Both the position numbers and the translations under genes were made by a program. From Patulibacter minatonensis DSM 18081 (GTDB lineage: Bacteria; Actinomycetota; Thermoleophilia; Solirubrobacterales; Solirubrobacteraceae), in assembly GCF_000519325.1 (NCBI RefSeq), contig NZ_KI912613.1, forward strand, positions 3,204,659-3,268,658: a DNA stretch of 64,000 nucleotides. The letters run 5' to 3'. The number at the start of each line of letters is the position of its first letter. The stretch's first letter is position 1. The notes beneath the pieces were generated by a model. The model did not search any database, was not told the DNA's origin, and saw only the letters and a list, made by a program, of their open reading frames with translations. Shown piece by piece: positions 1 through 8,566 of this stretch.

Positions 1-1
1 C

Positions 2-355
2 TTCCACCACGGCGATCTCCTCGACGGCGTCCCCGCGCTGCCGGGCGACGTCGCCGTGCTCTCGAACCCGCCGTACGTCCCCGACGGGGACCTCGCGGGC
101 CTCGCGCCGGAGGTCGCCGACCACGACCCGCACCTCGCGCTGTTCGGGGGCCCCGACGGGCTCGACGTCGTCCGCCGGCTGCTGCCCGCCGCCCGCGCGT
201 TCGGCGCCACGCTCGTCGGGGTGGAGATCGGGATCGGCCAGGCCGACGCCACCGCGGCGCTCGCCCGGGCGGCCGGATTCCCGGACACGGAGGTCCGGGA
301 CGACCTCGCCGGCATCGGCCGGATCGTGGTCGGGCGCGCGCCGGACCGCTGCTAG
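2..355 (+). CDS. prmC: PrmC/HemK release-factor glutamine methyltransferase, C-terminal part (5' end outside window)
   Basis: Open from the left edge with no start; ends at TAG 353-355. The piece contains the catalytic NPPY motif near position 67-78 (LSNPPYVPDG), which binds the glutamine side chain in this family, followed by the usual C-terminal Rossmann half. PrmC methylates the Gln of the GGQ motif of release factors using S-adenosylmethionine in the cytoplasm. Its target RF2 is encoded at 28.7 kb. Position just upstream of tsaC, rpiB and glyA is the usual actinobacterial order. The stop codon overlaps the -10-like hexamer of the next gene. Truncated only by the window edge. Confidence 0.85.
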   Translation, partial: FHHGDLLDGVPALPGDVAVLSNPPYVPDGDLAGLAPEVADHDPHLALFGGPDGLDVVRRLLPAARAFGATLVGVEIGIGQADATAALARAAGFPDTEVRDDLAGIGRIVVGRAPDRC

Positions 356-358
356 CCT
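353..358 (+). promoter_or_regulatory. -10-like hexamer of the methyltransferase gene
   Basis: TAGCCT; its first three bases are the prmC stop codon. 7 nt separate it from the GTG at 366, so a transcript would start about at the start codon. Confidence 0.5.
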
Positions 359-365
359 CGCCCGC

Positions 366-1040
366 GTGCAGCTCCCCACCGTCCTGCGTCGCGCGACCCC
401 CACGAGGCTGAAGCACGACGTCCGCCTGCGGGCCGCGTTCGTCGGACGCGGCCTGATCCCGCCGCGCTCGATGCATTCGGAGGAGGAGGCCGCGCTGCTG
501 CTGCGGCGCTCCGCGGGCAAGGCCGTCGTCGTGGAGCTCGGCGTGTACGAGGGCGGCTCCGCCGCGCTGCTGGCCGAGCGCCTGCGCTCCGGCACCGCCC
601 TGCACCTCGTCGACCCGTTCGGCGCGCACGACACCGCGCTCCCGCCCGGCTGGGGCGCGCTCGAGGACGCGACGAAGAAGGTCGTCGCCCGCGCCGCCCG
701 CACCGGTGCCGCCGACGGCGGGGCCCCGGCCGTCCACTGGCACGTCGCGCTGAGCCAGGACCTCGCGCCGCGGTGGACCACCCCGATCGACGTGCTCTTC
801 ATCGACGGCGACCACTCCGAGGAGGGCTGCCGGCGCGACTGGGACGGCTTCCACGAGCACGTCGCCGCCGACGGGGTCGTCCTCTTCCACGACTCGCGTC
901 TCGGGGTCCCGGGCGGCCGCGGGCTGCCCGGCCCGACCGCCGTCGTCCAGCGGCTCTTCCACGGGGCCGACGCCGTCGCGGGCTGGGAGGTCGTCGAGGA
1001 GGTCGACCGCACGACCGTGGTCGCCCGCACCGCCTCGTGA
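366..1040 (+). CDS. Class I SAM-dependent methyltransferase (Methyltransf_24-like)
   Basis: 224 residues from GTG. Visible family signals are a motif I loop VVELGVYEGGSAALL (about residues 54-68), an acidic strand end LHLVDPFG, the segment VLFIDGDHSEEGCRRDW (about 139-155) and VLFHDSR (about 172-178), typical of small-molecule or sugar methyltransferases of the class that includes cephalosporin hydroxylase-like proteins. The methyl acceptor cannot be told from sequence. It starts 10 nt after prmC and ends 31 nt before tsaC, so it may sit in the same unit, but it also has its own -10-like hexamer. A role linked to its neighbours is not evident. Confidence 0.75.
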   Translation: MQLPTVLRRATPTRLKHDVRLRAAFVGRGLIPPRSMHSEEEAALLLRRSAGKAVVVELGVYEGGSAALLAERLRSGTALHLVDPFGAHDTALPPGWGALEDATKKVVARAARTGAADGGAPAVHWHVALSQDLAPRWTTPIDVLFIDGDHSEEGCRRDWDGFHEHVAADGVVLFHDSRLGVPGGRGLPGPTAVVQRLFHGADAVAGWEVVEEVDRTTVVARTAS

Positions 1041-1071
1041 GCACCGTCCTCCCGCGGTCGGGCCCGGTCGC

Positions 1072-1707
1072 GTGAGCACTGAGCAGCTGCCGCTGGACCC
1101 CGCGGCGATCACGGCGCTCACCGCCGAGACGACCCGCGGGGGCGTGGTCCTGTTCCCCGCCGAGGGGGTCTACGGCCTCGCGGCCGACCCGAACGACCCC
1201 GACGCCGTGCGCGCGCTCGCGACGCTGAAGGGCCGCGACCCCCGCAAGCCGTCCGCGGTGCTGCACTGGACCCTCGACGCCGCGCTGGCGGCCGTCGACG
1301 GCGCGGGGGAGGACGTCCTCCACGCGATGCGGTGCCTGCTGCCCGGCCCCGTCGGCGTGCTCGTCCCCAACCCCGCACGCCGCTACGCGCTCGCGCTGGG
1401 CGACGACCCGACGACGCTCGGGCTCCGCGTCCCCCTGCTGGCCGCGGCCGTCGACGCGCCCGCGGTCGTGCAGACGAGCGCCAACCGCGCGGGCGGCCCG
1501 GATCCCGCGCAGATCGAGGACGTCCCGGACGACATCCGCGACGCCTGCGCGCTCGTCCTGGACCGCGGGCGACGCTCGGGGCGTCCGTCGACGATCGTCG
1601 ACCTGCGCGGGCTCGCGACGGGCGACGGCTGGAGCGTCGTCCGCGAGGGTGCGGTGCCCCGGGCGGAGATCGGGCGCCTGCTCGACGGGACCGGCGCACC
1701 CCGCTGA
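1072..1707 (+). CDS. tsaC: L-threonylcarbamoyladenylate synthase (Sua5/YciO/YrdC family)
   Basis: 211 residues from GTG. Makes threonylcarbamoyl-AMP from threonine, bicarbonate and ATP for the t6A modification of ANN-decoding tRNAs. The YrdC fold is recognisable from FPAEGVYGLAADP (about 28-40) and the substrate-binding KGRDPRKPSAVLH (53-65, the K-x-R...P...H pattern), plus SANRAGGPDP further on. The length is that of the short TsaC/YrdC form rather than the two-domain Sua5. Neighbourhood prmC-tsaC-rpiB-glyA is a conserved actinobacterial translation/one-carbon block. Confidence 0.9.
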   Translation: MSTEQLPLDPAAITALTAETTRGGVVLFPAEGVYGLAADPNDPDAVRALATLKGRDPRKPSAVLHWTLDAALAAVDGAGEDVLHAMRCLLPGPVGVLVPNPARRYALALGDDPTTLGLRVPLLAAAVDAPAVVQTSANRAGGPDPAQIEDVPDDIRDACALVLDRGRRSGRPSTIVDLRGLATGDGWSVVREGAVPRAEIGRLLDGTGAPR

Positions 1708-1733
1708 GACGACGGGCCCGGGCGAGCGCCCTC

Positions 1734-1739
1734 TACGAT
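1734..1739 (+). promoter_or_regulatory. -10-like hexamer of rpiB
   Basis: TACGAT, 6 nt before the ATG at 1746; no Shine-Dalgarno lies in between. It supports the ATG at 1746 over longer in-frame extensions. Confidence 0.6.
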
Positions 1740-1745
1740 CCGCCC

Positions 1746-2240
1746 ATGCGGATCGCCGTCGCCTCCGACCACGCCGGGTTCACCCTCAAGGAGCACGTCA
1801 AGGCCGCGCTGTCCGCGCAGGGCCACGACGTCCTCGACGCCGGCACCACGTCCGACGCGTCGACCGACTACCCCGAGTACGCCGCCAAGGCCGCCCGTCA
1901 GGTCGCGGCCGGGGACGCGGACCGCGGCGTCGTCGTCTGCGGCTCCGGCAACGGCGTCACGATCACCGCGAACAAGATCGCCGGGATCCGGGCCGTCAAC
2001 GCCCACGACGCCGCCGAGGCGACGATGGCCCGGCAGCACAACGGCATCAACGTCCTCGGGCTGTCGCAGGCCCGCCTCGACGGCGCCGCCGCCGAGGAGA
2101 TCGTCGCCGCCTTCCTGAGCACCGAGTTCGAGGGCGGCCGCCACGAGCGCCGCATCGGCGAGATCGCGGACGTCGAGGGCGGGGGCGACGGCACGGCCCC
2201 CGCCTCGACGGAGATCCCGCCGGTCGCACCGACCCACTGA
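1746..2240 (+). CDS. rpiB: Ribose-5-phosphate isomerase B (RpiB/LacAB family)
   Basis: 164 residues. Interconverts ribose-5-P and ribulose-5-P in the pentose phosphate pathway. The N-terminus [12 protein letters not shown] is the phosphate-binding start of the family, and [16 protein letters not shown] carries the catalytic Cys65. SQARLD and the helix ending GGRHERRI complete the core by about residue 140. The last ~20 residues ([20 protein letters not shown]) are an extra tail encoded by the first copy of a 99-bp tandem repeat, and the stop codon lies inside that copy. The core enzyme is certain; the tail looks recently added or rearranged. Confidence 0.93.
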   Translation: MRIAVASDHAGFTLKEHVKAALSAQGHDVLDAGTTSDASTDYPEYAAKAARQVAAGDADRGVVVCGSGNGVTITANKIAGIRAVNAHDAAEATMARQHNGINVLGLSQARLDGAAAEEIVAAFLSTEFEGGRHERRIGEIADVEGGGDGTAPASTEIPPVAPTH

Positions 2241-2438
2241 TCGAAGGGTCCTCGACGTCGGACGCCGCGCCACCCACCCGGGGGCGACGGCACGGCCCCG
2301 GTGGAGACGGACGTCCCGCCGATCGCACCGACGCACTGATCGAAGGGTCCTCGACGTCGGACGCCGCGCCACCCACCCGGGGGCGACGGCACGGCCCCCG
2401 CCTCGACGGAGATCCCGCCGATCGCACCGACCCACTGA
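2182..2438 (+). repeat. 99-bp tandem repeat, 2.6 copies, at the 3' end of rpiB
   Basis: Copies at 2182-2280, 2281-2379 and a partial copy 2380-2438. The 40-bp second halves of copies 1 and 2 (2241-2280, 2340-2379) are identical, while the first ~59 bp of copy 2 differ at several places from copies 1 and 3. The period is 33 codons, so every copy keeps the rpiB frame and repeats the same tail and in-frame TGA (2238, 2337, 2436). It fills most of the rpiB-riboswitch gap. Confidence 0.95.
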
Positions 2439-2480
2439 CGCGCACAGAGGTCCACCGGCGGGACCGGTAGCCTCCCTCTT

Positions 2481-2553
2481 CGTCGCGACTGGCGCCACGG
2501 GTGGAACCGACCACCGGGGAGCGACGAGGCAGCACCGCCGCGCGCCTGGGCAC
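2481..2553 (+). promoter_or_regulatory. ZTP (pfl motif) riboswitch upstream of glyA
   Basis: The conserved ZTP-aptamer blocks occur in order: P1 arm CGTCGC (2481-2486), GACTGGCG (2487-2494), P2 arms GGTGG (2500-2504) and CCACC (2511-2515), GGGGAGCGACG (2516-2526, including the second P1 arm), a short linker, then the 3' subdomain ending CGCCTGGGCA (2542-2551). This RNA senses ZTP/ZMP, which accumulates when 10-formyl-tetrahydrofolate is short, and the controlled gene here, glyA, supplies one-carbon units. The aptamer ends about 30 nt before the GTG. A Shine-Dalgarno (AAGGAG, 2572-2577) lies in the expression platform; I see no clear terminator hairpin, so translational control is more likely but not shown. 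Confidence 0.88.
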
Positions 2554-2583
2554 CCGAACCGCACGTTCCCGAAGGAGACGCCC

Positions 2584-3867
2584 GTGTCCGAACTGCCCAA
2601 CGACTACTTCAACGCCTCGCTGGCGGAGGTCGATCCGGAGGTCGCGGCCTCGGTCGCCGACGAGCTCCGGCGCCAGCAGGACACGCTGGAGATGATCGCG
2701 TCGGAGAACTTCGTCCCCCAGTCGGTGCTGGAGGCCCAGGGCTCGGTCCTCACGAACAAGTACGCGGAGGGCTACCCCGGCCGCCGGTACTACGGCGGCT
2801 GCGAGCACGTCGACGTGATCGAGCAGCTCGCGATCGACCGGGCGAAGGAGCTGTTCGGGGCCGAGCACGCCAACGTGCAGCCCCACGCAGGCGCGCAGGC
2901 CAACAACGCCGTCTACCACGCGCTGCTGCAGCCGGGCGACCGCGTGATGGGCCTGTCGCTCTCCCACGGCGGGCACCTGAGCCACGGCATGAAGCTCAAC
3001 GTGTCCGGGAGGCTCTACGACATCGTCGCGTACGAGGTCGACAAGGACACCTCGCTCGTCGACATGGACGAGGTCGCCCGGATCGCCCGCGAGACGAAGC
3101 CGAAGATGATCATCGCCGGCTGGTCGGCGTACCCGCGGCACCTCGACTTCGCGCGCTTCCGGGAGATCGCCGACGAGGTCGGCGCGTACCTCTGGGTCGA
3201 CATGGCGCACTTCGCCGGGCTCGTCGCCGCCGGCCTGCACCCCAGCCCCGTCCCGCACGCCCACGTCGTGACCACCACGGTCCACAAGACCCTCGGCGGC
3301 CCCCGCTCGGGGATCATCCTCTGCAAGCAGGAGTTCCAGAAGAAGATCGACCAGGCGATCTTCCCCGGCCAGCAGGGCGGCCCGCTGGAGCACGTGATCG
3401 CCGCCAAGGCCGTCGCGCTGAAGATCGCCGCGTCGGACGCCTTCAAGGAGCGCCAGCAGCGCACCATCGACGGCGCACGCGTCGTCGCCGAGGAGCTGCT
3501 CGCCGCCGGTGGCGGCCTGAACGTCCTGACCGGCGGCACCGACGTGCACCTGACCCTCGTCGACCTGCGCGAGACCGAGCTGGACGGTCAGCAGGCCGAG
3601 GACCGCCTGCACGAGGTCGGCATCACGGTCAACCGCAACGCGGTGCCCTTCGACCCGCGCCCGCCGATGGTCACGAGCGGCCTGCGCGTCGGCACCTCCG
3701 CCCTCGCCACGCGCGGTCTCGACGTCGACGCGTTCCGGGAGGTCGGCAAGGTCATCGGCCAGGCGCTGCAGGGCGACGACGCCGCGTTCGCCGCCGCGAA
3801 GGACGACCTCGCCGCCCGCATCACCGCCGTCGCCGCGGCGTACCCGCTGTACACGCACCTCGGCTGA
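2584..3867 (+). CDS. glyA: Serine hydroxymethyltransferase
   Basis: 427 residues from GTG, with AAGGAG 6 nt upstream. PLP enzyme converting serine plus tetrahydrofolate to glycine and 5,10-methylene-THF. Family marks: [19 protein letters not shown] near 35-53, [32 protein letters not shown], and the PLP lysine K235 in [14 protein letters not shown]. Length is typical. The ZTP riboswitch directly upstream implies induction when folate one-carbon supply falls. Confidence 0.97.
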   Translation: MSELPNDYFNASLAEVDPEVAASVADELRRQQDTLEMIASENFVPQSVLEAQGSVLTNKYAEGYPGRRYYGGCEHVDVIEQLAIDRAKELFGAEHANVQPHAGAQANNAVYHALLQPGDRVMGLSLSHGGHLSHGMKLNVSGRLYDIVAYEVDKDTSLVDMDEVARIARETKPKMIIAGWSAYPRHLDFARFREIADEVGAYLWVDMAHFAGLVAAGLHPSPVPHAHVVTTTVHKTLGGPRSGIILCKQEFQKKIDQAIFPGQQGGPLEHVIAAKAVALKIAASDAFKERQQRTIDGARVVAEELLAAGGGLNVLTGGTDVHLTLVDLRETELDGQQAEDRLHEVGITVNRNAVPFDPRPPMVTSGLRVGTSALATRGLDVDAFREVGKVIGQALQGDDAAFAAAKDDLAARITAVAAAYPLYTHLG

Positions 3868-3925
3868 GCACGCGGAGCGCGCCGCACCCGCCCGGACCAC
3901 GGGCGGGTGGGGCCGCCCCCGCGTC

Positions 3926-3931
3926 TAGAGT
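3926..3931 (+). promoter_or_regulatory. -10-like hexamer of the WecA/TagO gene
   Basis: TAGAGT, 9 nt before the ATG at 3941. Confidence 0.5.
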
Positions 3932-3940
3932 GCCTCCCGG

Positions 3941-5137
3941 ATGAACTGGCGCGATCCCATCGTGGGGCTCCTGATCGCCTTCGCGGTCAGCGCGGCGCTC
4001 ACCCCCGTGGTCGCACGCGCCGCGGTCGTGTTGGGCGCGATCGACCGGCCCCGGGGCCGTGGGCTCGCCGCCGGCGGCACGCCGCTGCTGGGCGGTCTGG
4101 CGATCCTGATCGCCGTCGTCGTCGCGGTGGTCCTCGACATGCCGGACGCCGCGCCCCAGGCCCACAACCTGCGGGCGATCCTGCTCGGCGCCGTCCTGAT
4201 CTCGGTGATCGGCGCCGTCGACGACCGCTTCGACCTCCCGTGGGCGGTGAAGCTCGTCGGGCAGGTCGCGGCGGCCTGGATCCCGGTGTCGCAGGGGGTG
4301 CAGGTCACGAACATCACGTTCCCGTTCGTCGGCGCGGTGCAGTTCTCGTCGGTGCCGAGCTGGTCCCTGACGATCCTCGGCTTCGTCGTCCTGATGAACG
4401 TCGTCAACTTCTCCGACGGCATCGACGGGCTCGCGGCGGGCATCGCGGCGATCGGGGCGCTCGCGCTCGGCATCGTCGCCGCCGACCTGATGAAGGACCA
4501 CGCCGCGCTGCTCGCCGCCGCGACGGCCGGCGCGGCGCTCGGGTTCCTCGTCCACAACTTCCATCCCGCCAGGGTCTTCATGGGGGACACCGGGGCGATG
4601 CTGCTCGGCTACCTGTTGGCGGCGGTCGCCGTCGAGGGCGCGGTGAAGACCCAGGTCGTCCTGGCGCTGGTCGTGCCGTTCCTCGTGCTCGCGCTGCCGG
4701 TGCTGGACACGACCTTCGTGGTGCTCAAGCGCCTGAAGTCCGGTGTCCCGATCTACAACGCCGACCAGGAGCACTTCCACCACCGGCTCAGCCGGCTCGG
4801 GTTCAGCCCGCGGCGGATCGTCGTCTATCTGTACCTGTGGGCCGGGTCGCTCGCGGGCCTCGCCGTCGCGCTGCGCTTCGTCCCGTACTCCGACAACCGC
4901 GGCCACTTCGACGCCGCGTGGACGACCGTGATGGGTCTGATCCTCGTGGCATGCCTCGCGGTGTCGGTCTACCTCGTCATCGTCCTCGAGATCCTGAAGC
5001 TCCGCCGGATCGACGCGCTGCGCCTGCGCCGCGCGCGGCCGGACATCACGGAGGACGAGATCGACGCCGACGTCGCGCGCGCGCTCGAGACCGGCGAGTT
5101 CTCGGCGATCACCGGCGAGCACAACCCGGTGGGCTGA
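3941..5137 (+). CDS. Polyprenyl-phosphate sugar-1-phosphate transferase (MraY/WecA/TagO family)
   Basis: 398 residues, about 11 membrane segments. Transfers a UDP-HexNAc-1-phosphate to undecaprenyl phosphate, the first step of a lipid-linked envelope glycan. Visible motifs: AVDDRFDLP (about 87-95, the DDxxD-like metal site), NFSDGIDGLAAG (about 152-163), HNFHPARVFMGDTGAM (about 205-220) and the cytoplasmic HFHHRLSRLG (about 278-287), which is the WecA/TagO-type rather than MraY-type substrate loop. The gene lies between glyA and the atp operon, as in many actinobacteria. The exact sugar is unknown. The C-terminal 40 residues are acidic and polar. Confidence 0.9.
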   Translation: MNWRDPIVGLLIAFAVSAALTPVVARAAVVLGAIDRPRGRGLAAGGTPLLGGLAILIAVVVAVVLDMPDAAPQAHNLRAILLGAVLISVIGAVDDRFDLPWAVKLVGQVAAAWIPVSQGVQVTNITFPFVGAVQFSSVPSWSLTILGFVVLMNVVNFSDGIDGLAAGIAAIGALALGIVAADLMKDHAALLAAATAGAALGFLVHNFHPARVFMGDTGAMLLGYLLAAVAVEGAVKTQVVLALVVPFLVLALPVLDTTFVVLKRLKSGVPIYNADQEHFHHRLSRLGFSPRRIVVYLYLWAGSLAGLAVALRFVPYSDNRGHFDAAWTTVMGLILVACLAVSVYLVIVLEILKLRRIDALRLRRARPDITEDEIDADVARALETGEFSAITGEHNPVG

Positions 5138-5154
5138 GCACCGGCCGGGCCGGC

Positions 5155-5793
5155 TCAGGGCTCGGCGGTGACCCCGGGGTCGAGGCGCCCGTAGATCGCC
5201 CGCAGCCACATGGACGAGATCGCGTCGACCAGCGTCGTCGTGTCGAAGTCCTCGTCGCGCACCAGCTGCTGGTAGAGCGAGCGCTCGACGCTCCAGACCA
5301 GCGCGAAGGCCGTCGGCCGGGCCGGGAACGCCGGGGCGTTCCCCGCGGCCTGCTCGGTGACGATGCGGTCCTCGGTCGCGTCGACGAACCGGCCGATCAG
5401 CGTACGCCAGTGGTCGGCGACGTCGCGCTCGTAGGTCCCGACCTCGACCATCGCCCGCAGCAGCGGCCCGTGCTCGACGAACAGCGCCGAAACGTCCCGG
5501 ATCGAGGTGCGCAGCGCCTCGTGGCTGATGCCGGTCCCCGACCACCAGAGCTCCGCGGCCCCGTAGAGCTCGTCGGCGACCGTCGCCGTCAGGCGCTCGA
5601 GGACCTCGCGCTTGTCGCGGAAGTAGAAGTAGAAGGACGTGCGCGAGATCCCGGCCCGGCCCGCGATCCGCTCGACCCCGAGCTCGGCGTAGGTCTCGCC
5701 CTCGGCCAGGAGCTCCTCCATCGCGCGGAGCACGTCCCGCTGGATCCGCTCGCGCTTGGGGGTGCTCTCGGTCCTCCTGGGGGGCGGTGCCAC
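5155..5793 (-). CDS. TetR/AcrR-family transcriptional regulator
   Basis: 212 residues from GTG (5793). The N-terminal helix-turn-helix reads ...[34 protein letters not shown] (about 35-68), the standard TetR DNA-binding domain; the remaining helical domain would bind an unknown effector. Convergent with the WecA-type gene (17 bp between stops) and divergent from rubredoxin. Its operator and targets are not evident; the rubredoxin/antiporter side is the obvious candidate. Confidence 0.9.
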   Translation of the reverse strand: MAPPPRRTESTPKRERIQRDVLRAMEELLAEGETYAELGVERIAGRAGISRTSFYFYFRDKREVLERLTATVADELYGAAELWWSGTGISHEALRTSIRDVSALFVEHGPLLRAMVEVGTYERDVADHWRTLIGRFVDATEDRIVTEQAAGNAPAFPARPTAFALVWSVERSLYQQLVRDEDFDTTTLVDAISSMWLRAIYGRLDPGVTAEP

Positions 5794-5799
5794 GCGCCG

Positions 5800-5805
5800 A
5801 GCGTA
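5800..5805 (-). promoter_or_regulatory. -10-like hexamer of the TetR gene
   Basis: TACGCT on the minus strand, 6 nt before the GTG at 5793. Confidence 0.5.
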
Positions 5806-5890
5806 CCCGTCAACGGAGGGGCGCCCGGTGTCCCGGAGTCCGACGGGGTGGGGGGACGGCCAGGCATCGCCGGGCGGCGGGCGCTACAAC

Positions 5891-6061
5891 ATGCCCGTGG
5901 AGCAATGGATCTGTGAACCCTGCGGTTTCATCTACGACCCCGAGGAGGGGGACCCCGACGGCGGCATCCCGCCCGGAACCGCGTTCGAGGACATCCCCGA
6001 CGACTGGTCGTGCCCGGTGTGCGGCGCCCAGAAGGACGAGTTCGAGAAGCTCGAGGACTAG
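5891..6061 (+). CDS. Rubredoxin
   Basis: 56 residues from ATG 5891. One-iron electron carrier with both knuckles visible: [20 protein letters not shown] and [15 protein letters not shown], four Cys in CxxCG...CPxCG. An alternative GTG at 5897 gives 54 residues whose N-terminus ([10 protein letters not shown]) aligns better with family members, and TACAAC (5885-5890) would then be 6 nt upstream, so the true start may be 5897. Stands alone; a partner reductase is not in the window. Confidence 0.92.
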   Translation: MPVEQWICEPCGFIYDPEEGDPDGGIPPGTAFEDIPDDWSCPVCGAQKDEFEKLED

Positions 6062-6144
6062 CGCGGCCGCAGGACCGCCCGGCGGGCGCACGGGGGACGC
6101 GCAGCCTCGTCCACCGGTCACGACGAGGCGCGTCGGCGCTCGTT

Positions 6145-6150
6145 TAGGAT
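6145..6150 (+). promoter_or_regulatory. -10-like hexamer of the antiporter gene
   Basis: TAGGAT, 7 nt before the GTG at 6158. Confidence 0.55.
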
Positions 6151-6157
6151 CGACGGG

Positions 6158-7933
6158 GTGCTCGAAGAGCTCCTGCTCCTCGCCGGTCTCCTGCTCGTCG
6201 CAGGACTCGCGGCCTCCCTCTTCGCGGGGCGACTACGCGTCCCGGCCCTCGTCGTCTTCCTCCTGCTCGGCATGCTCGCCGGGCCGGACGAGCTCGGCAT
6301 CATCGAGACTCGCGACGCGGAGCTGATCCGCGACGTCGGGCTCGTCTCCCTCGTCCTCATCCTCTTCGAGGGCGGGCTGGCCTCCGGACTCCGGGAGATC
6401 CGGCCCGTCTTCGGCACCGCGGCGCTGCTCGCGACGGTCGGCGTGCTGATCACGACGACGGTGGTCGGCACGGTCGCGTTCATCACGCTGGACGTCAACT
6501 TCGAGCAGGGGCTCCTCCTCGGCGCGATCGTCGCGTCCACCGACGGCGCGGCGATCTTCGCGCTGCTGCGCGGGTCGACGCTCCGCAAGCGCCTGGCGCG
6601 GACCCTCGAGGGCGAGGCCGGGATGAACGACCCGGTCACCGCGCTCCTCGTGATCGGCCTGATCGACCTCAGCAAGGGGGAGGGGTCGGTCCTCGACATC
6701 TTCGTGACGATGGCCTCCGAGCTCGCGATCGACGCGATCGTGGGCACCGCGATCGGCCTGCTCGCCGTCCAGGCGTTCCAGCGCGCCCGGCTGGCGTCCG
6801 AGGGGCTCTACCCGGTGGCCTCGCTCGCGACGGCGATCCTGGCCTACGCCGTGGCGACGAACCTGCACGGCTCCGGACTCCTGTCGGCCTACGTCGCGGG
6901 ACTCATCCTCGGGTCCTTCCCGATCCAGGGCAAGCGGTCGATCACGGCCTTCCACGATGGCATCGCGTGGGTCGCCCAGCTCGGCATGTTCCTGGCGCTC
7001 GGCCTGCTCGTGAACCCGCACTCGCTGGGCGACGTCTGGGTGGAGTCGCTGGTGATCACGGCCGCGCTGCTGTTCCTCGGCCGGCCGATCTCGGTGATGG
7101 CGATCCTCACCCCGATGCGGTTCACGATGCGCGAGCAGATCGCGGTGTCGTGGGCCGGGCTGCGCGGTGCGGTGCCGATCGTGTTCGCGACGTTCCCCGT
7201 GATCGCCGGCGTCCCGCGCGCGGACGAGTTCCTCTCGATCGTCTTCTTCGTCGTGGTGCTCACCACGATCCTGCAGGGCGTCACGTTCGAGGGGCTCGCC
7301 GTGCGGCTGGGCGTCACGACGACCGAGCCGGCGATCGACCGGCCGCTGGTCGAGGTGATGGCGGTCCGGGAGCTCGGGGCCGAGGTCGTCGAGGTCCACG
7401 TGCGGCAGGGCGACGCCATGGTCGGCGCCCGCGTGAAGGACCTCGGCCTGCCGCGGGACGCGCTGGTCAACGTCCTGGTGCGCGGCGACGAGGCGCTGCT
7501 GCCCCGGGGCTCCACCACCCTCGAGAGCGACGACCGCCTCCACCTGCTCGTGCGCCGCGAGGTCGCCGGCCAGATCCCCGGGCTGATCGAGCGCTGGCGT
7601 GCCGGGCCCGTCGGCCCGGTGGCCCGCCCCGCCCGCCGCCACACCGCGATCCGGCCGATCTTCCGCGCGGGCCCGTGGGACGCCCGGGACGGCGACCCCG
7701 CCGAGCCGCCGACCATCGCCGGCATCGAGGTCGTCGAGCGGGTCCGCCTGCGCCGCGACCGGCCCGGCGCCCTCGTGGTCCTCGCCGACGGCCGGTACGG
7801 CGTCTCGGGCTCGATCGCGATCGTCGGATCGCGGCAGGCGGTCCAGGGCGCCGCCCGGCGCAAGCTCGAAGGGGCCCCGGACGACGCCGAGGCCGGCTGG
7901 TGGCAGGAGGTCGTCGGCGCCTGCGCCTTCTGA
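6158..7933 (+). CDS. Cation (K+ or Na+)/H+ antiporter, CPA1 family with C-terminal TrkA-C domain
   Basis: 591 residues from GTG. About 12 membrane helices over residues 1-390 with a CPA1-type core: LVSLVLILFEGGLASGLREIRP, GAIVASTDGAAIFALLRGS and EGEAGMNDPVTALLVIG (the ND ion-binding pair). The layout resembles CvrA/NhaP2 potassium/proton antiporters. Residues about 405-475 (EVVEVHVRQGDAMVGARVKDLGLPRDALVNVLVRGDEALLPRGST...) form a TrkA-C regulatory domain. A further cytoplasmic tail of about 110 residues has no recognisable domain. Ion specificity cannot be read from sequence. Confidence 0.88.
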   Translation: MLEELLLLAGLLLVAGLAASLFAGRLRVPALVVFLLLGMLAGPDELGIIETRDAELIRDVGLVSLVLILFEGGLASGLREIRPVFGTAALLATVGVLITTTVVGTVAFITLDVNFEQGLLLGAIVASTDGAAIFALLRGSTLRKRLARTLEGEAGMNDPVTALLVIGLIDLSKGEGSVLDIFVTMASELAIDAIVGTAIGLLAVQAFQRARLASEGLYPVASLATAILAYAVATNLHGSGLLSAYVAGLILGSFPIQGKRSITAFHDGIAWVAQLGMFLALGLLVNPHSLGDVWVESLVITAALLFLGRPISVMAILTPMRFTMREQIAVSWAGLRGAVPIVFATFPVIAGVPRADEFLSIVFFVVVLTTILQGVTFEGLAVRLGVTTTEPAIDRPLVEVMAVRELGAEVVEVHVRQGDAMVGARVKDLGLPRDALVNVLVRGDEALLPRGSTTLESDDRLHLLVRREVAGQIPGLIERWRAGPVGPVARPARRHTAIRPIFRAGPWDARDGDPAEPPTIAGIEVVERVRLRRDRPGALVVLADGRYGVSGSIAIVGSRQAVQGAARRKLEGAPDDAEAGWWQEVVGACAF

Positions 7934-8181
7934 CACGAGGATCGTCCCGGACCCTCCGCCGGGCGGGTGCGGCGTCGCTCGCCGGTCGCGGGCGACGACC
8001 GCGGACCCGCCGGACACCCGTCACACACGGGCGATACGAGGACTTCCGCGTATGCGGCCGTCGCAGGGCGCGGTGAGCGGCGGCGCGCCACCATCGTATC
8101 CGCGGGCACCACCGCTCGTGACGCCTCGCACAAGCCCTAGCACAAGGCGGCACGAAACCCCGAAAACCCGCTTGAAACCGG

Positions 8182-8211
8182 GCGACACGGCCCCAGGGAC
8201 TTGTATATGGT
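8182..8211 (+). promoter_or_regulatory. Putative promoter of the atp operon; rest of 7934-8352 without a gene
   Basis: GCGACA (8182-8187) and TATGGT (8206-8211) are spaced 18 bp, an acceptable actinobacterial -35/-10 pair about 140 nt before the first small ORF. The surrounding stretch 8090-8215 is less GC-rich than the genes. I see no convincing gene in 7934-8352; open frames on either strand there lack family resemblance. Confidence 0.4.
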
Positions 8212-8352
8212 GGGGCTCCGCCGCCGAACCCCTCCTCATCGCAGCACCGCTGTGGTCCGAGAGGGGAATCCTGCGTGGTCGATCCCGTCGACCGCAGCAG
8301 ATCGGCGGACTGCACCTCATGGCGCACCCAACCCACACCAGCGATTCCCGCG

Positions 8353-8544
8353 ATGCCGACTCCCGACCGACCCCCAGCGGGCGGAGCCGTGGCGGGGATG
8401 ACCATCCTCACCGCGATGGTGCTCGGACTCGCGGTCTTCGGCGCGCTCGGCGCGCTGCTCGGATCGCTGGGGCTCGGGTTGATGGTGGGCGCGTTCTTCG
8501 GGCTCTTCGGCGGGACCGCCGCAGTGATCGCCCGGTTCCGATGA
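8353..8544 (+). CDS. Small glycine-rich membrane protein heading the atp operon (AtpZ/AtpI-like)
   Basis: 63 residues from ATG 8353: a short polar start, then about 40 hydrophobic residues forming two membrane helices rich in Gly and Ala (MTILTAMVLGLAVFGALG, then GLGLMVGAFFGLFGG). Position before an AtpI-like gene and atpB matches the small accessory proteins (AtpZ/AtpI) that assist c-ring assembly or Mg2+ supply in other bacteria. Sequence alone is too short to fix the family, so function is inferred from context. An upstream GTG at 8275 in the same frame is possible but would add a non-conserved polar leader. Confidence 0.6.
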   Translation: MPTPDRPPAGGAVAGMTILTAMVLGLAVFGALGALLGSLGLGLMVGAFFGLFGGTAAVIARFR

Positions 8545-8566
8545 CCCTCGGGCCGGCCATCCACGC

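Noticed and set aside
2047..3900. A 600-codon minus-strand open frame opposite glyA.
   Set aside because: High-GC shadow frame, Val/Arg/Gly/Asp-rich with no family, opposite a certain gene. The same holds for long minus-strand frames opposite secA, pepF, ftsX and the atp genes.
8021..8338. Minus-strand frame of about 105 codons upstream of the atp operon.
   Set aside because: No family resemblance, poor codon pattern, overlaps the probable atp promoter.
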